A stretch of 64,000 bases of DNA from JACVRW01 sp963765135. GTDB taxonomy: Bacteria; Actinomycetota; Thermoleophilia; Solirubrobacterales; Thermoleophilaceae. The translations under genes were made by a program, and so were the position numbers. The notes below the pieces were generated by a model, which made no database searches, was not told the origin of the DNA, and saw only the letters and a list, made by a program, of their open reading frames with translations. Shown piece after piece: positions 42,956-52,344 of this stretch (the stretch's first letter is position 1; each line of letters starts with the position of its first letter). Location of the stretch: the NCBI GenBank assembly GCA_963765135.1, contig CAVXUX010000003.1, positions 558,001 to 622,000 of the forward strand, read 5' to 3'.

Positions 42956-43938
42956 TCCCGGCCAGCGCCTCGTCCACCACTCGCAAGATCCCGTCCCTCC
43001 GACTCGCCATCGGGAAGGCCGTGAGAATACGCTCGCGTGCAGAGCGACCCGCGTCCGGCCCCAGCGCCAGCGCCCGTCGCACGCCCTCGGCCACCTGCTC
43101 CGGCCGCGGCGATTCGATCAGCACGCCCGCATCCCCGACCACCTCGGGCATCGAAGTCACGTTCGACCACCACCGGGACACAGCCGGCCAGCATCGCCTC
43201 TGCCACGGCCAGTCCGAAGCCCTCGTGACGGGACGCCTGAACGTAGACCCCCGCGCGCCGGTAGAGGTCGCGCAGGTCCTCGTCGGACAGCCAGCCGGTG
43301 AACTCGGCGTTCTCCGGCGCGACCGCGCGCAGCTCGTCGATCGCGTCGTCGAGCCACTTGCCCGCGAGCACGAAGCGCACGTCGGGCAGCTCGCGCGCCG
43401 CCTGCACGAACGGCAGCTGCCCCTTCTGGAGGAGCGTGCCGCGGTCGACCGCGCCGACGGTGAGCGCCAGGCGCTCCTTGTCCGGCCCGACCTCGCCGAA
43501 CGGGTCCGGCACGCCGAGGTGGAGGACGGTCACCTGGTCCGGCGGTATCGGCGTGTTGCGCGCGATCTCGCTGAGGCTGTACTCCGAGAACGTCATCAGC
43601 CGCCCGGCGCGGCGCATGATCCAGCGGCTCGCCCAGCGGCGCAGGCCGCCCTGCTGGTAGCCGTAGCCGATGTCCGGCATGTTGGCGCTGTCGAAGCCGC
43701 CGATGATCAGCACCGACGGCTTGCGCAGCAGCCACGCGAGCGTGATCGGGAAGAACGTGTGCCACGAGGCGAACCAGCCGAACACGACGTCGGCCCGCAC
43801 CACGCCCCGGACGATCTTCAGCGGGTTGGGCCAGCGGCCGGGCTGGTAGAGGTCCTCGATCTCGAAGCGCTCGGCGAGGATGTCGCGGTCGATCGCGATG
43901 AAGCTCGCCTTGCGCGAGTGGACGAAGAGCAGCCTCAC
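42948..43938 (-). CDS. Glycosyltransferase, GT-B type (one frameshift in given sequence)
   Basis: A GT4-like glycosyltransferase of about 329 residues after repair. N-terminal half: LLFVHSRKASFIAIDRD, YSLSEIARNT, TVGAVDRGTLLQKGQ; C-terminal half: DLYRRAGVYVQASRHEGFGLAVAEAML then, one frame on, NVTSMPEVVGDAGVL. An extra base near 43163-43170 explains the shift. The EGFG...E nucleotide-sugar motif is intact. GTG 43938 overlaps asnB (GTGA). With AsnB it resembles surface-polysaccharide loci. Confidence 0.88.
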
Positions 43939-45815
43939 GCCGCGACCGGCTCGCGCGCCTCGACGAACGCGTGGTGCCACTCGGACAGCTCGAGCAGGCA
44001 GTAGAGGATGCTCTTGTGGTCGGCCCGGCCGCGACGGTGCTCCGCCACGAGCTGCCCGACCGCCTCCGACCTCAGCACGCCGGCGAGCGGCTCCCCGGGC
44101 GCGTAGCGGCGCTCCACCTCCTCGCCGAGCGACGCGCGCAGCCAGTCGTCGTAGGGGGTGGAGAAGCCGTGCTTGGGCCGGCTCGCGATCTGCGGCGCGA
44201 GCAGACGCTCCATCGCCATGCGGTGCAGGCGCTTGCCCTGGCGCGGGCGCATCCGCTCGCGGGCGGGGATGCGCTCGACGAAGCGCATCAGGTCGACGTC
44301 GAGGAACGGCACGCGCAGCTCGAGGCTGGCCGACATCGACATCTTGTCGTTGCAGATCAGGATCCCGTCGGGCAGGAACATGCGCGTGTCGAGGTAGAGC
44401 GCCTGCTCGAGCAGGTCGCGCCCGGCGACGTCGCCGAGCACCGCCTTCGCCGACGTCAGGCGCTCCTCCTGGGCGTCCTTGCCCTGGCCGCCGAGCAGGG
44501 CCGCGCGCACGGGCGCGTCGGTGATCTCGACGAGGCGCAGCAGGCGCTCGGCGTCGCCGCGGCCGCCGAGCAGGTGGGCGGCGCGCCTGGCGCGGGCGGC
44601 GCGCGGGACGGCTCTCGCCAGCGCGGCGGCCGGGGAGGCCAGCGCGGCGGGCGCGTAGCGCAGCCGGCTGAGCAGCGCGGCCGCCTGGTGGCGGCCGTAG
44701 CCGCCGTGCGGCTCGTCGGCGCCCTGGCCGGCGAGCACGACCTTGACCCGCTCGGCCGCGAAGCGCGACAGCTGGGCGAGGGCGGGGGCGGAGGGGATGC
44801 CGCAGGGCTCCTCGAGGCGCGGCATCGCGGTGGCCAGCTCGGCGAGGAAGTCGGTCTCGACCATCGCGGTGTCGTGGTGGTCGGTGCCGATCAGGCGTGC
44901 GCTCTCGGCGGCCGGGGCGCGCTCGTCGAGCAGGCCGCCGTGGCCGGGGAAGCCGATCGTGAACGTGCTCGGCGGCTGGGCGGAGCGCTTGGCCATGGCG
45001 GCGACGACGGCGGCTGAGTCCACGCCGCCGCTGAGGAAGGCGCCGTAGGGGACGTCGGACATCATCTGGCGCTCGACCGCGTCGGTGAAGCGCTCGGCGA
45101 GCAGGTCGGCGAGGTCGTGCTCGGTGAGGTCGCGGTGCGGCTCGCCGGGCGCCTCGCGCCAGGTCTCGACGCGCGGGGCGGCGCCGGGCTCCGCGATCAG
45201 CGTGGAGGCGGCCGGCAGCTTGCGGATGCCGGCGAAGAGCGTGCGCGGGGCGGGCACGAAGCGGCAGGCGAGGTAGTGGTCGAGCGCGGTCCGGTCGAGC
45301 TCGGCGGTGGCCAGGCCGGCCTGGAGGAGAGCGCCGATCTCGGAGGCGACGGCGACGCGCTGCCCGTCGCTGCACCAGTAGAGCGGCTTGACGCCGAACT
45401 CGTCACGGGCGGCCACGAGCCGCTTGCGGCTGTCGTCCCAGAGCGCGAACGCGAAGATGCCGTTCAGCTTGCGGACGCAGTCGGTGCCGTGCTCCTCGTA
45501 GGCGTGCAGGATGGCCTCGGAGTCGGAGCCGGTGGCGAAGCGGTGGCCGCGCTGCTCGAGGCCGGCGCGCAGCGCGCGGTGGTTGTAGATCTCGCCGTTG
45601 GCGATCAGCGTCGTCGCGCCGTCCTCGGAGACGAGCGGCTGGTCGCCGCCGGCGACGTCGATGATCGCCAGGCGGGTGTGGGCGAGCGTGACCGGCCCGA
45701 TGCGGCGGACGGCGTCGCCGTCGGGCCCGCGGTGTCGCAGCGCCTCGACCATGCGCTGAGCCGCCTCCGGCCGAGCGGCACCGGCGGGATCGAGGATGGC
45801 GCCGAGGCCACACAT
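43935..45815 (-). CDS. asnB: Asparagine synthetase (glutamine-hydrolysing)
   Basis: A 626-residue AsnB. ATG 45815 makes Cys2 the N-terminal nucleophile (MCGLGAILDP) after Met removal; the glutaminase domain has RHRGPDGD and NGEIYNH. The synthetase domain has the PPi loop SGGVDSAAVVAA and a C-terminal KHGFSTPYDDW. Being in an operon with a glycosyltransferase and no Asp-tRNA pathway genes, it may amidate a sugar or peptide and not free aspartate; both remain open. Confidence 0.92.
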   Translation of the reverse strand: MCGLGAILDPAGAARPEAAQRMVEALRHRGPDGDAVRRIGPVTLAHTRLAIIDVAGGDQPLVSEDGATTLIANGEIYNHRALRAGLEQRGHRFATGSDSEAILHAYEEHGTDCVRKLNGIFAFALWDDSRKRLVAARDEFGVKPLYWCSDGQRVAVASEIGALLQAGLATAELDRTALDHYLACRFVPAPRTLFAGIRKLPAASTLIAEPGAAPRVETWREAPGEPHRDLTEHDLADLLAERFTDAVERQMMSDVPYGAFLSGGVDSAAVVAAMAKRSAQPPSTFTIGFPGHGGLLDERAPAAESARLIGTDHHDTAMVETDFLAELATAMPRLEEPCGIPSAPALAQLSRFAAERVKVVLAGQGADEPHGGYGRHQAAALLSRLRYAPAALASPAAALARAVPRAARARRAAHLLGGRGDAERLLRLVEITDAPVRAALLGGQGKDAQEERLTSAKAVLGDVAGRDLLEQALYLDTRMFLPDGILICNDKMSMSASLELRVPFLDVDLMRFVERIPARERMRPRQGKRLHRMAMERLLAPQIASRPKHGFSTPYDDWLRASLGEEVERRYAPGEPLAGVLRSEAVGQLVAEHRRGRADHKSILYCLLELSEWHHAFVEAREPVAA

Positions 45816-45934
45816 CGGCCGCATCTTGGCAGGGCCCTCCGTTGTCTCACTCTTGTCACACCCGCGTCTGGAGCCGTGCGCCGCCGCGGCGCAGCATCGA
45901 CCCCCTGGCAATCCACCGACCTGGGAGGTCGACC

Positions 45935-46165
45935 ATGTACCGCCTCATCGGACTCGCCCACCTGCAGCTGCTGCGCGCCGGCACGGCACTGAGGGAGGGG
46001 CGCGGTCAGGGCACCGTGGAGTACGTCGCGCTGATCCTGCTGGTGGCGCTCGTGATGGCCGGAGTGGTCGCGGCGATGAAGGGCTTCCGCACCGGCGAGG
46101 GCAAGGAGCTCGGCGACGTGATCGTCGGCAAGATCAAGGAGGCGGTGAAGAAGGTGCAGTTCTGA
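45935..46165 (+). CDS. Flp/Fap-type (type IVb) pilin-like protein
   Basis: A 76-residue protein from ATG 45935. After a basic/hydrophobic leader comes the prepilin processing site G-Q-G-T-V-E-Y followed by a hydrophobic helix (VALILLVALVMAGVVAAM), the signature of Flp pilins. No tad ATPase, peptidase or secretin gene lies in the window, so the assembly machinery must be elsewhere. It diverges from asnB and is convergent with the PKD protein. Confidence 0.82.
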   Translation: MYRLIGLAHLQLLRAGTALREGRGQGTVEYVALILLVALVMAGVVAAMKGFRTGEGKELGDVIVGKIKEAVKKVQF

Positions 46166-46169
46166 GCGT

Positions 46170-46925
46170 CTATCCGAACGAACAGCCGACTGGCGCTCGG
46201 CGGCCCGGAAGCAGGCAGCGATCGTCCCTGACGGGCGGCCGGATCCTGTCCCGGATTCGAAAGCGGGTGTACTTGCCGACGAATCCGTGCTGGCGCACGA
46301 GTATCTCCAACCGGATTCCCGCGACAAGGCGGTGCTCGAGCGCCCGCAGGCGAACATGCGGGCTGCGCGCTCGCCGGCGGAGCGATCGCAGCGGACAGCC
46401 GTCGCCGTGGCAGCGGGCCGTCACGACTGCCCCTGGGGGAGCCGTAACGGCGAGCAGCCTGACCCGCGCTCCCCACGGCAGGAGCTGCCCGGCAATCCGC
46501 ACTACCGGGAAGGGGGTCATCAGGGACGGCGGTCCGATGAGGCCGGGGTCAGGGGCGTTGGGCTGCGGCGCAATGGGCGACGGTAACCCCGGCGACGAAC
46601 CGGCTTGTGGGGTCACGAAGATGGTCTTAGTGACCACGGCCTCGATCTCGTCTTTCTTGACCACCCGCATGCTCACCTGCTTCTCGCCTGGCGTGGCGTA
46701 CACATGCGCGACCGACGCGCCCTTGGTCTCGAAGACGCCGCCCGGGTCGCCATCGAAGTCCCACTCGACGGTCAGGCGGCGATCGCCGGACGAGAGCACC
46801 GCGACGTAGGAAGCCGGGAGCCCCTCGCTGGGCGCCGACGGCGTAACGACGAAATCGGCGGCTGGCTTGGCGGTGGTCGCGGCGGACGGGAGCGCAAAGG
46901 TGGCGACCACGGCGAGCAGGATCAT
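46170..46925 (-). CDS. Secreted PKD-domain protein
   Basis: A 251-residue protein. ATG 46925 opens a hydrophobic signal segment (MILLAVVATFALPSAATTA). A PKD-like beta-sandwich (about residues 25-105; VEWDFDGDPGG, HVYATPGEKQVSMRV) is followed by a Pro-rich linker and a Cys-containing basic domain (VTARCHGDGCPL, GKYTRFRIRD). An upstream in-frame-shifted MVRRSPTSRI (from about 46955) would make a better signal if one base were extra at 46926. Extracellular adhesion or pilus-associated role is inferred. Confidence 0.75.
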   Translation of the reverse strand: MILLAVVATFALPSAATTAKPAADFVVTPSAPSEGLPASYVAVLSSGDRRLTVEWDFDGDPGGVFETKGASVAHVYATPGEKQVSMRVVKKDEIEAVVTKTIFVTPQAGSSPGLPSPIAPQPNAPDPGLIGPPSLMTPFPVVRIAGQLLPWGARVRLLAVTAPPGAVVTARCHGDGCPLRSLRRRARSPHVRLRALEHRLVAGIRLEILVRQHGFVGKYTRFRIRDRIRPPVRDDRCLLPGRRAPVGCSFG

Positions 46926-47125
46926 CGATGCGGCTCGTCGGGCTCCGGCGAACCATCGTGCGGGGGGATGCGGATTCTGTCTCGTGAGGGGCGGTTCCGG
47001 TCGCGCTACAGGCCGGCCTCAGGTGTAGCAGCTCGGCGACTGCCTGCCACGGGGCCGCCCCGTTCCTGGCGATGTCCAGGACGATCCACCTTAGGCCGCG
47101 GTCGACTGATCCCATAGAACGCGAA

Positions 47126-47147
47126 CGGCCCCGGCGTACCGGGGCCG
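47126..47147. terminator. Perfect 9-bp GC hairpin CGGCCCCGG-CGTA-CCGGGGCCG
   Basis: A perfect 9-bp stem with a tetraloop. No T-run follows on either strand, so it would be an atypical terminator. It lies upstream of the PKD gene (minus strand) and at the left of the candidate RNA. Confidence 0.45.
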
Positions 47148-47196
47148 CTCACTCGGCTCGCTTGTCCGTGACGTTGGGTCCCGCGGGCCCCGTTTT

Positions 47197-47283
47197 GGCG
47201 GAGCCTGCCCCCGGAGGGAGCCCCTTTCGGGGCGGGGACGAAACTTTCCGAACTACCGAGCCTGTGGTTGCCTCCCGGACGGC
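47197..47283 (+). ncRNA. Candidate structured RNA / 5' leader element
   Basis: CCCC 47209-47212 can pair with GGGG 47234-47237, enclosing a purine bulge (GGAGGGA 47213-47219) and an inner hairpin GCCCC-TTTC-GGGGC (47220-47233). Conserved-looking single strands follow: GGGGACGAAAC, CTACCGAG and GGTTGCC. The mix of nested helices and short AT-containing linkers is unlike coding DNA here. Strand is uncertain. No known riboswitch class was identified with confidence. Confidence 0.35.
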
Positions 47284-47530
47284 CGCTCCGTAGAGAAGGC
47301 CCTCCATGGATCGCAGAGCCACTTCGTCATGCATGCACGAGCGCCATGCCGCGTCGTGTTACATCCTCGCCAAGGCCGGTCATGGGGTCTTGCCGAGGAG
47401 GCGATTCGCGCCCCGAACGCTACCCAAGCCGCTCCGGACCGCAAGGCATGCGCGCGCTGGTAGTGACGCAAAATGCATCAACTTTCGCGCGGAACCCGTG
47501 CTACGAGCGCAGCTGTGTTAGAAGGGCGCG

Positions 47531-48388
47531 GTGGCGGGCGGTCTAAAGACCCGGGCGCGCAACCTCGCGCGCGATTCGATCGGTCGCCTGCTGGATCTCG
47601 TCGACGAACGGCGGAGGACGGCGCCGGCCACCAAGATCGGCTTGCGCCGCCTCCAGCTCGAGTACCGGCGTGCGCAGCTCGCCGGCGAGCCGCTGCCGTC
47701 CGCGTGGGACGTCGGGTTCCGGGTCTTCTCGGAGTTCGACGAGGACGGGATCGCCCTGTTCCTGCTCGCCGTGGGCGGCTCGCCCACGGGCCGCTTCGTG
47801 GACATCGGTGCCGGCGACTGCGTGTTCGCCAGCAACACGGCCAACCTCGCCCTCAACCTGGGCTTCGACGGGCTGTTCGTGGACGCCGCCGAGGCGCGCA
47901 TCGAGCACGGGCGCCGGTTCTACGCGCGCCACCCGGACACGATGGTCCGCCCGCCGGTCTTCGTCAGCTCCTTCGTGACGCGCGAGAACGTCGACGACGT
48001 CGTCACCGAAGCGGGCTTCACCGGCGAGATCGACCTCCTCTCGATCGACATCGACGGCAACGACTACTGGATCTGGCAGGGGCTCCAGTGCGTGAAGCCC
48101 CGCTTCGTCATCGCCGAGGCCCACCCGGAGCTCGGACGCGAGGAATGGGTGATGCCCTACGAACCCGGCTTCGTCGCCGGCGATGCGCCGCCGGGGACCT
48201 GGATGGGCGCCTCCCCGGCGGCGATGTTCCAGCTCGCGGACAGCCTGGGCTACCGGCCGGTTGCGGCGAACATGTACGGCTTCAACATCTTCTTTGCCCG
48301 CCGTGACGTGGCGGAGCGGTTGCCGACGATCGAGCTCGACGAGCTGTTCCGCCACGGCTCGTACCACCGAAGGAAGGAGCCGTCTTGA
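47531..48388 (+). CDS. FkbM-like SAM-dependent methyltransferase
   Basis: A 285-residue protein from GTG 47531. SAM-site motif FVDIGAGDCVFASNTANL lies near residue 98 and LLSIDIDGNDYWIWQ near 175, the pattern of FkbM/Methyltransf_21 proteins. N-terminal 60 residues are basic and helical. Such enzymes methylate sugars of surface glycans or secondary metabolites; closeness to a glycosyltransferase, AsnB and pilin genes favours a glycan. Its stop overlaps the YbjQ gene. Confidence 0.8.
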   Translation: MAGGLKTRARNLARDSIGRLLDLVDERRRTAPATKIGLRRLQLEYRRAQLAGEPLPSAWDVGFRVFSEFDEDGIALFLLAVGGSPTGRFVDIGAGDCVFASNTANLALNLGFDGLFVDAAEARIEHGRRFYARHPDTMVRPPVFVSSFVTRENVDDVVTEAGFTGEIDLLSIDIDGNDYWIWQGLQCVKPRFVIAEAHPELGREEWVMPYEPGFVAGDAPPGTWMGASPAAMFQLADSLGYRPVAANMYGFNIFFARRDVAERLPTIELDELFRHGSYHRRKEPS

Positions 48389-48705
48389 TCATCAGCACGA
48401 TGAACGACCTCCCTGGCTACCGCATCGAGGAGGTGTTCGGCGAGGTGTTCGGCCTCACGGTGCGGTCGCGCAACGTGGGATCCCAGATCGGGGCCTCGTT
48501 CAAGTCGCTCGTCGGCGGCGAGCTCAAGGGGATGACCAAGATGCTCGCCGAGGGTCGCGAGCACGCCACCCAGCGGCTGATCGAGGAGGCCGAGGGCAAG
48601 GGCGCCAACGCGATCGTCGCGTTCCGCTTCGACACCTCCGAGCTGGGCAGCACCTGGACCGAGATCTGCGCGTACGGCACGGCGGTGCGAGCGACGAAGG
48701 CCTAG
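48385..48705 (+). CDS. YbjQ/UPF0145 family protein
   Basis: A 106-residue YbjQ-type (DUF74, heavy-metal-binding-like) protein that forms pentameric barrels in solved structures. Typical segments: TMNDLPGYRIEEVFGEVFGLTVRSRN, GANAIVAFRFDTSEL and EICAYGTAV. TTG 48385 overlaps the previous stop; ATG 48400 is the alternative start. Function is not established. Confidence 0.9.
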   Translation: MIISTMNDLPGYRIEEVFGEVFGLTVRSRNVGSQIGASFKSLVGGELKGMTKMLAEGREHATQRLIEEAEGKGANAIVAFRFDTSELGSTWTEICAYGTAVRATKA

Positions 48706-48750
48706 GACGCGGCGGGCGGCGCTCCGCTTGGCCTGCGACCATTGGCGCCC

Positions 48751-49584
48751 GTGGCGACGCCCGATCGCTCCCTGCCCGTCGCCGTCTTCGACTCCGGCGT
48801 CGGCGGGCTCACCGTTCTGCACGAGTGCCTCGTGTCGCTTCCGCACGAGGATTTCCTCTACCTGGGGGACACGGCGCGGTTCCCGTACGGCGACCGTCAG
48901 CCCGACCAGCTCGCCGAGTTCGCCCGCGAGCTCGCCGGCATCCTGCTCGACCGCGGCGCCAAGCTGCTCGTCGTCGCCTGCAACTCGGCGACCGCGGCGG
49001 CGCTGCCGCGGCTCCAGGAGGAGCTCGAGCGCACCGTTCACGTGGTCGGCGTCGTTCGTCCGGAGTCGAGGCTGGCCGCAGCCGCCACGCACAGCGGCAG
49101 GGTCGGCCTGATCGCCACCCCCGCCACGGTCAACAGCGGCGCCTACGCCCGCGCGCTCGCCGCGGAGGCCCCGCAGGCCGAGCTCCACGCCGTCGCCTCC
49201 GCCGAGCTGGCCCCGCTGATCCAAGAGGGCGGCGAGGTCGACCACCGCACGCTCGCCTGCGTCGAGGGCGCCTGCCGCCCGCTCAAGCGGGCCCAGGTCG
49301 ACACCGTGATCCTCGGCTGCACCCACTACCCGCTCGTGCGGCCCGTGCTGCAAAGGGAGCTGGGTCGCCGGGTGACGATCGTCAGCTCCGGCGAGGCGAT
49401 CGCGACCGAGGTCGAGGCAACGCTGCGCGAGGCCGGCCTCGAGAACGACGAGCACCGCCGCGGCGACTACCGCTTCCTCGCGACCGGCGACCCGGAGCAG
49501 TTCCGCCGCGTCGGCACCCGCTTCCTGCAGCTGCCGATCGGCCAGGTCGAGCACGTCGAGGTAGCGGTGAGGAGCGCCGCATGA
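48751..49584 (+). CDS. murI: Glutamate racemase
   Basis: A 277-residue enzyme making D-glutamate for peptidoglycan. FDSGVGGLTVL, the first catalytic Cys in VACNSATAA and the second in LGCTHYPL are in place. GTG 48751 is chosen; TTG 48742 would add three residues. Its stop overlaps the rph start (ATGA). The murI-rph-rdgB order is common in actinobacteria. Confidence 0.95.
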   Translation: MATPDRSLPVAVFDSGVGGLTVLHECLVSLPHEDFLYLGDTARFPYGDRQPDQLAEFARELAGILLDRGAKLLVVACNSATAAALPRLQEELERTVHVVGVVRPESRLAAAATHSGRVGLIATPATVNSGAYARALAAEAPQAELHAVASAELAPLIQEGGEVDHRTLACVEGACRPLKRAQVDTVILGCTHYPLVRPVLQRELGRRVTIVSSGEAIATEVEATLREAGLENDEHRRGDYRFLATGDPEQFRRVGTRFLQLPIGQVEHVEVAVRSAA

Positions 49585-50318
49585 GCGCCGAGGCCCGCAA
49601 CGACGGTCGCGCGGCCGACGACCTGCGCGACATCGCGATCCTCACCGGCTTCGTGAAGACCGCCACCGGCTCGGCCCTGATCGAGGCCGGCGGCACGCGC
49701 GTGATCTGCACCGCCAGCGTCGACGAGTCGGTCCCGCGCTGGATGGCCGGCCAGGGCAAGGGCTGGGTCACGGCCGAGTACGGGATGCTGCCCGCGTCCA
49801 CCGGGGACCGCAAGCAGCGCGACGTCTCGAAGGGCCGCCCCGACGGCCGCACCGTCGAGATTCAGCGCCTGATCGGGCGCTCGCTGCGCGGCGTGATCGA
49901 CTTCAAGGCCCTCGGCGAGCGCACCGTCTGGGTCGACTGCGACGTGCTCGAGGCCGACGGCGGCACCCGCTGCGCCGCCATCACGGGCGGCTACGTGGCG
50001 CTCGAGCTGGCCCTGAGGCGGCTCGTCGCCGAGGGCAAGCTCGACAAGGTGCCGCTGTCCCAGTCGGTGGCGGCGGTGTCGTGCGGCGTCGTCGACGGGC
50101 GCGCCCTGCTCGACCTCGACTACTCCGAGGACTCCACCGCCGAGGTCGACGCCAACGTGGTCATGACCGGCGACGGCGGACTGGTCGAGGTCCAGGCCAC
50201 CGCCGAGCGCACTCCGCTCTCACGGGCCTCCCTCGACGAGCTGCTCGCCCTCGCGGCGTCCGGCATCGAGCGGCTGCGGGCGGCGCAGCAGGAGGCCGTC
50301 GGCGCCGCGACGACGTAG
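49581..50318 (+). CDS. rph: Ribonuclease PH
   Basis: A 245-residue phosphorolytic 3'-5' exoribonuclease trimming tRNA 3' ends. RNase PH marks: RVICTASVDESVPRW, GWVTAEYGMLPASTGDR, RTVEIQRLIGRSLRG and VDCDVLEADGGTR, with LDLDYSEDS near the phosphate/metal site. The first residues differ slightly from the usual RxDGR start (ARNDGRAADDLR) but fit. It overlaps murI by 4 bp and rdgB by 1 bp. Confidence 0.96.
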   Translation: MSAEARNDGRAADDLRDIAILTGFVKTATGSALIEAGGTRVICTASVDESVPRWMAGQGKGWVTAEYGMLPASTGDRKQRDVSKGRPDGRTVEIQRLIGRSLRGVIDFKALGERTVWVDCDVLEADGGTRCAAITGGYVALELALRRLVAEGKLDKVPLSQSVAAVSCGVVDGRALLDLDYSEDSTAEVDANVVMTGDGGLVEVQATAERTPLSRASLDELLALAASGIERLRAAQQEAVGAATT

Positions 50319-50956
50319 TGCGACTGGTAGTCGCCACCCGCAACGAGCACAAGCTGCGCGAGCTGGTCGCGCCGATGCGCCCGCACGAGCTCGACCCGCT
50401 GCCCGACGACATCGAGCTGCCGCCCGAGACCGGCACCACCTTCGCCGACAACGCGCTCGGCAAGGCGCGCGCCGCCGCCGGCGCGACCGGCAGGCCCGCG
50501 ATCGCCGACGACTCAGGCATCGAGGCCGCGGCCCTCAACGGCGCCCCGGGCGTCTGGTCGGCGCGCTACGCCGGCGAGAACGCGACCGACGAGGAGAACC
50601 TCGCCAAGCTGCTGAGCGAGGTCCCGCCCGACGGCGACACCCGGGTGGCGTACGTTTGCGCGATGGCCTTCGTCGAACCGGGCGGCGCGGAGAAAGTGGT
50701 GCACGGGCGCTGCGAGGGAAAACTCACGCATGAGCCGCGCGGCAACGGCGGATTCGGCTACGACCCCGCCTTCATCCCGAACGACTATCCCCAAGACGAG
50801 CGCACGATGGCCGAGCTCGACCCCGACGAGAAGGACTCGATCAGCCACCGCGGCCGGGCAGCCCGCGCGCTGGCGATCCAGCTGCTGATTGCCGAGGAGG
50901 AAGCGCGCCCGCGCGGCCCGATGAGCGACCTGTTCAAGCGACGGCGGCGGCGATGA
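50318..50956 (+). CDS. rdgB: XTP/dITP diphosphatase (RdgB/HAM1)
   Basis: A 212-residue house-cleaning nucleotide pyrophosphatase. RLVVATRNEHKLREL, TTFADNALGKARAA, IADDSGIEAAALNGAPGVWSARY and SHRGRA are diagnostic. GTG 50318 overlaps the last base of the rph stop. The tail (LFKRRRRR) is basic. Its stop overlaps the CDF transporter start (ATGA). Confidence 0.96.
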   Translation: MRLVVATRNEHKLRELVAPMRPHELDPLPDDIELPPETGTTFADNALGKARAAAGATGRPAIADDSGIEAAALNGAPGVWSARYAGENATDEENLAKLLSEVPPDGDTRVAYVCAMAFVEPGGAEKVVHGRCEGKLTHEPRGNGGFGYDPAFIPNDYPQDERTMAELDPDEKDSISHRGRAARALAIQLLIAEEEARPRGPMSDLFKRRRRR

Positions 50957-52344
50957 GCGAGGCGGCGAGCAGGCGCCGGACCGCGCTGCTGAGCGTCGCG
51001 GCGGCCGATGCTGCTGGTCACGGTCAAGCTCGTCACCGGCCTGGTCACCGGGCTCGCTGGCCTTCGTCGCCGAGGCGGTCCACTCGGGCACCGACCTCGT
51101 TGCCGCGCTGCTGACCTTGTACGCGGTGCGGGTCGCGATCCGCCCGCCCGACCGCGACCACCAGTACGGCCACGGCAAGGCGGAGCACCTCGCCGCGCTC
51201 GGCGAGAGCGCGTTCCTGATCCTCGTGTCGGTGGCGATCGCCGCCGAGTCGCTGCGGCGGCTGATCGACGGCGAGTACCACGGGGTGGAGGCGGTCTGGT
51301 GGGCCTTCGTGGTGCTCGCCGTGGTGATCGCGCTGGACGCCTCCCGGGCGCTGGCCAGCCGCCGCGCCGCGCTGCGCTTCCACTCGCCCGCGTTCGCCTC
51401 GAACGCCCTCCACTTCGCGTCCGACCTGGCCGGCTCGGTCGCGGTGCTGATCGGGATGATCTTCGTGTCCGCGGGCCAGCCTTCGGCGGACGCCGTCGCC
51501 GCGCTGTTCGTCGCCGCGCTGGTGGTGGTCGCCGGCCTGCGCCTGGCTCGGCAGTCCGTCGACGTGCTCATGGATCGCACGGAGCTCGGGCGCCGAGGAC
51601 CGCATCCGCGGCGCCCTCGCCAGGCTGGAGGAGCCCCTGGAGCTGCGCCGCATCCGCGTGCGCCAGGCCGCCGGCCGGCACTTCGCCGACCTGGTGGTCG
51701 CCGTGCCCTCCGACGCGGGGGTCACGCAGGCGCACGCGATCGCCGACGACGTCGAGCGGGTGGTGGAGGAGTCGCTCCCGGGCGCCGACGTGGTCGTCCA
51801 CGTCGAGCCGAGCGAGACCTCCGGCGACCTGCGCGAGCTCGCCACGGCGGCCGCGTCGAGCGTGCCCGAGGTACGCGAGGTGCACAACGTTCGCGTCATG
51901 CACCTGCCCGAGGGCTACGAGCTGTCGCTGCACGTGAAGCTGCCCCGCGAGCTGTCGCTGACCGACGCGCACGGCGTGGTCGAGCGGCTCGAGGCGCTGG
52001 TCCAGACCGCGATCCCGGAGCTGCGCCGGGTCCACACCCACATCGAGCCGCTCGCGGACATGGACTGGGCGCACCGCCCCGCGAGCGACGACACGACCAC
52101 CGAGCGCGAGGCGATCGTCGCGACGGTCAGGCGCGTGACCGGCGCCGAGCCCGCGGCGGTCGCGTTTCGCGATGGCGCGGGCGGCCGCATCGCGCTGGTG
52201 ACGATCACGCTCCCCGGCGAGGAGCCGCTGCCCTCGGCCCACCGGCACGCCGGCCTGATCGAGGAGGCCGTGCGCGAGCAGTGCCCGACGCTCGGCGACG
52301 TGATCGTGCACACCGAGCCCGAAGAAGCGCCTACAGCAGGTTGA
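50953..52344 (+). CDS. Cation diffusion facilitator transporter (three frameshifts in given sequence)
   Basis: After removing one extra base at about 51007, 51050-51052 and 51588-51590 this is a 462-residue CDF protein. The membrane part has GSLAFVAEAVHSGTDL (HxxxD site), DHQYGHGKAEHLAAL and the second HxxxD in ALHFASDLAGS. The cytosolic part is long: three successive ZT-dimer-like alpha/beta units start near RIRGALARL, SGDLRELAT and EREAIVATV. Substrate is probably Zn, Mn or Fe. All three shifts lie at short homopolymers, so sequencing error is favoured. Confidence 0.88.

Larger units (their letters stand above)
46926..47530. other. 605-bp stretch without a supported gene
   Basis: Short open frames here have poor composition and no family features. 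It holds the upstream region of the PKD gene, a strong GC hairpin (47126-47147), a hairpin-dense block proposed as structured RNA (47197-47283) and the presumed promoter of the FkbM-like gene. Base composition falls in GC toward 47460-47525. I see no tRNA, insertion sequence or CRISPR. Confidence 0.6.

Noticed and set aside
47197..47283. Firm c-di-GMP-I (GEMM) riboswitch call
   Set aside because: Only fragments resemble the class; the conserved upstream GCAAACC-type strand is absent, so it is listed only as an unassigned candidate.
47268..47546. Small plus-strand frames between the PKD and FkbM-like genes
   Set aside because: No RBS, poor composition and overlap with each other in different frames.
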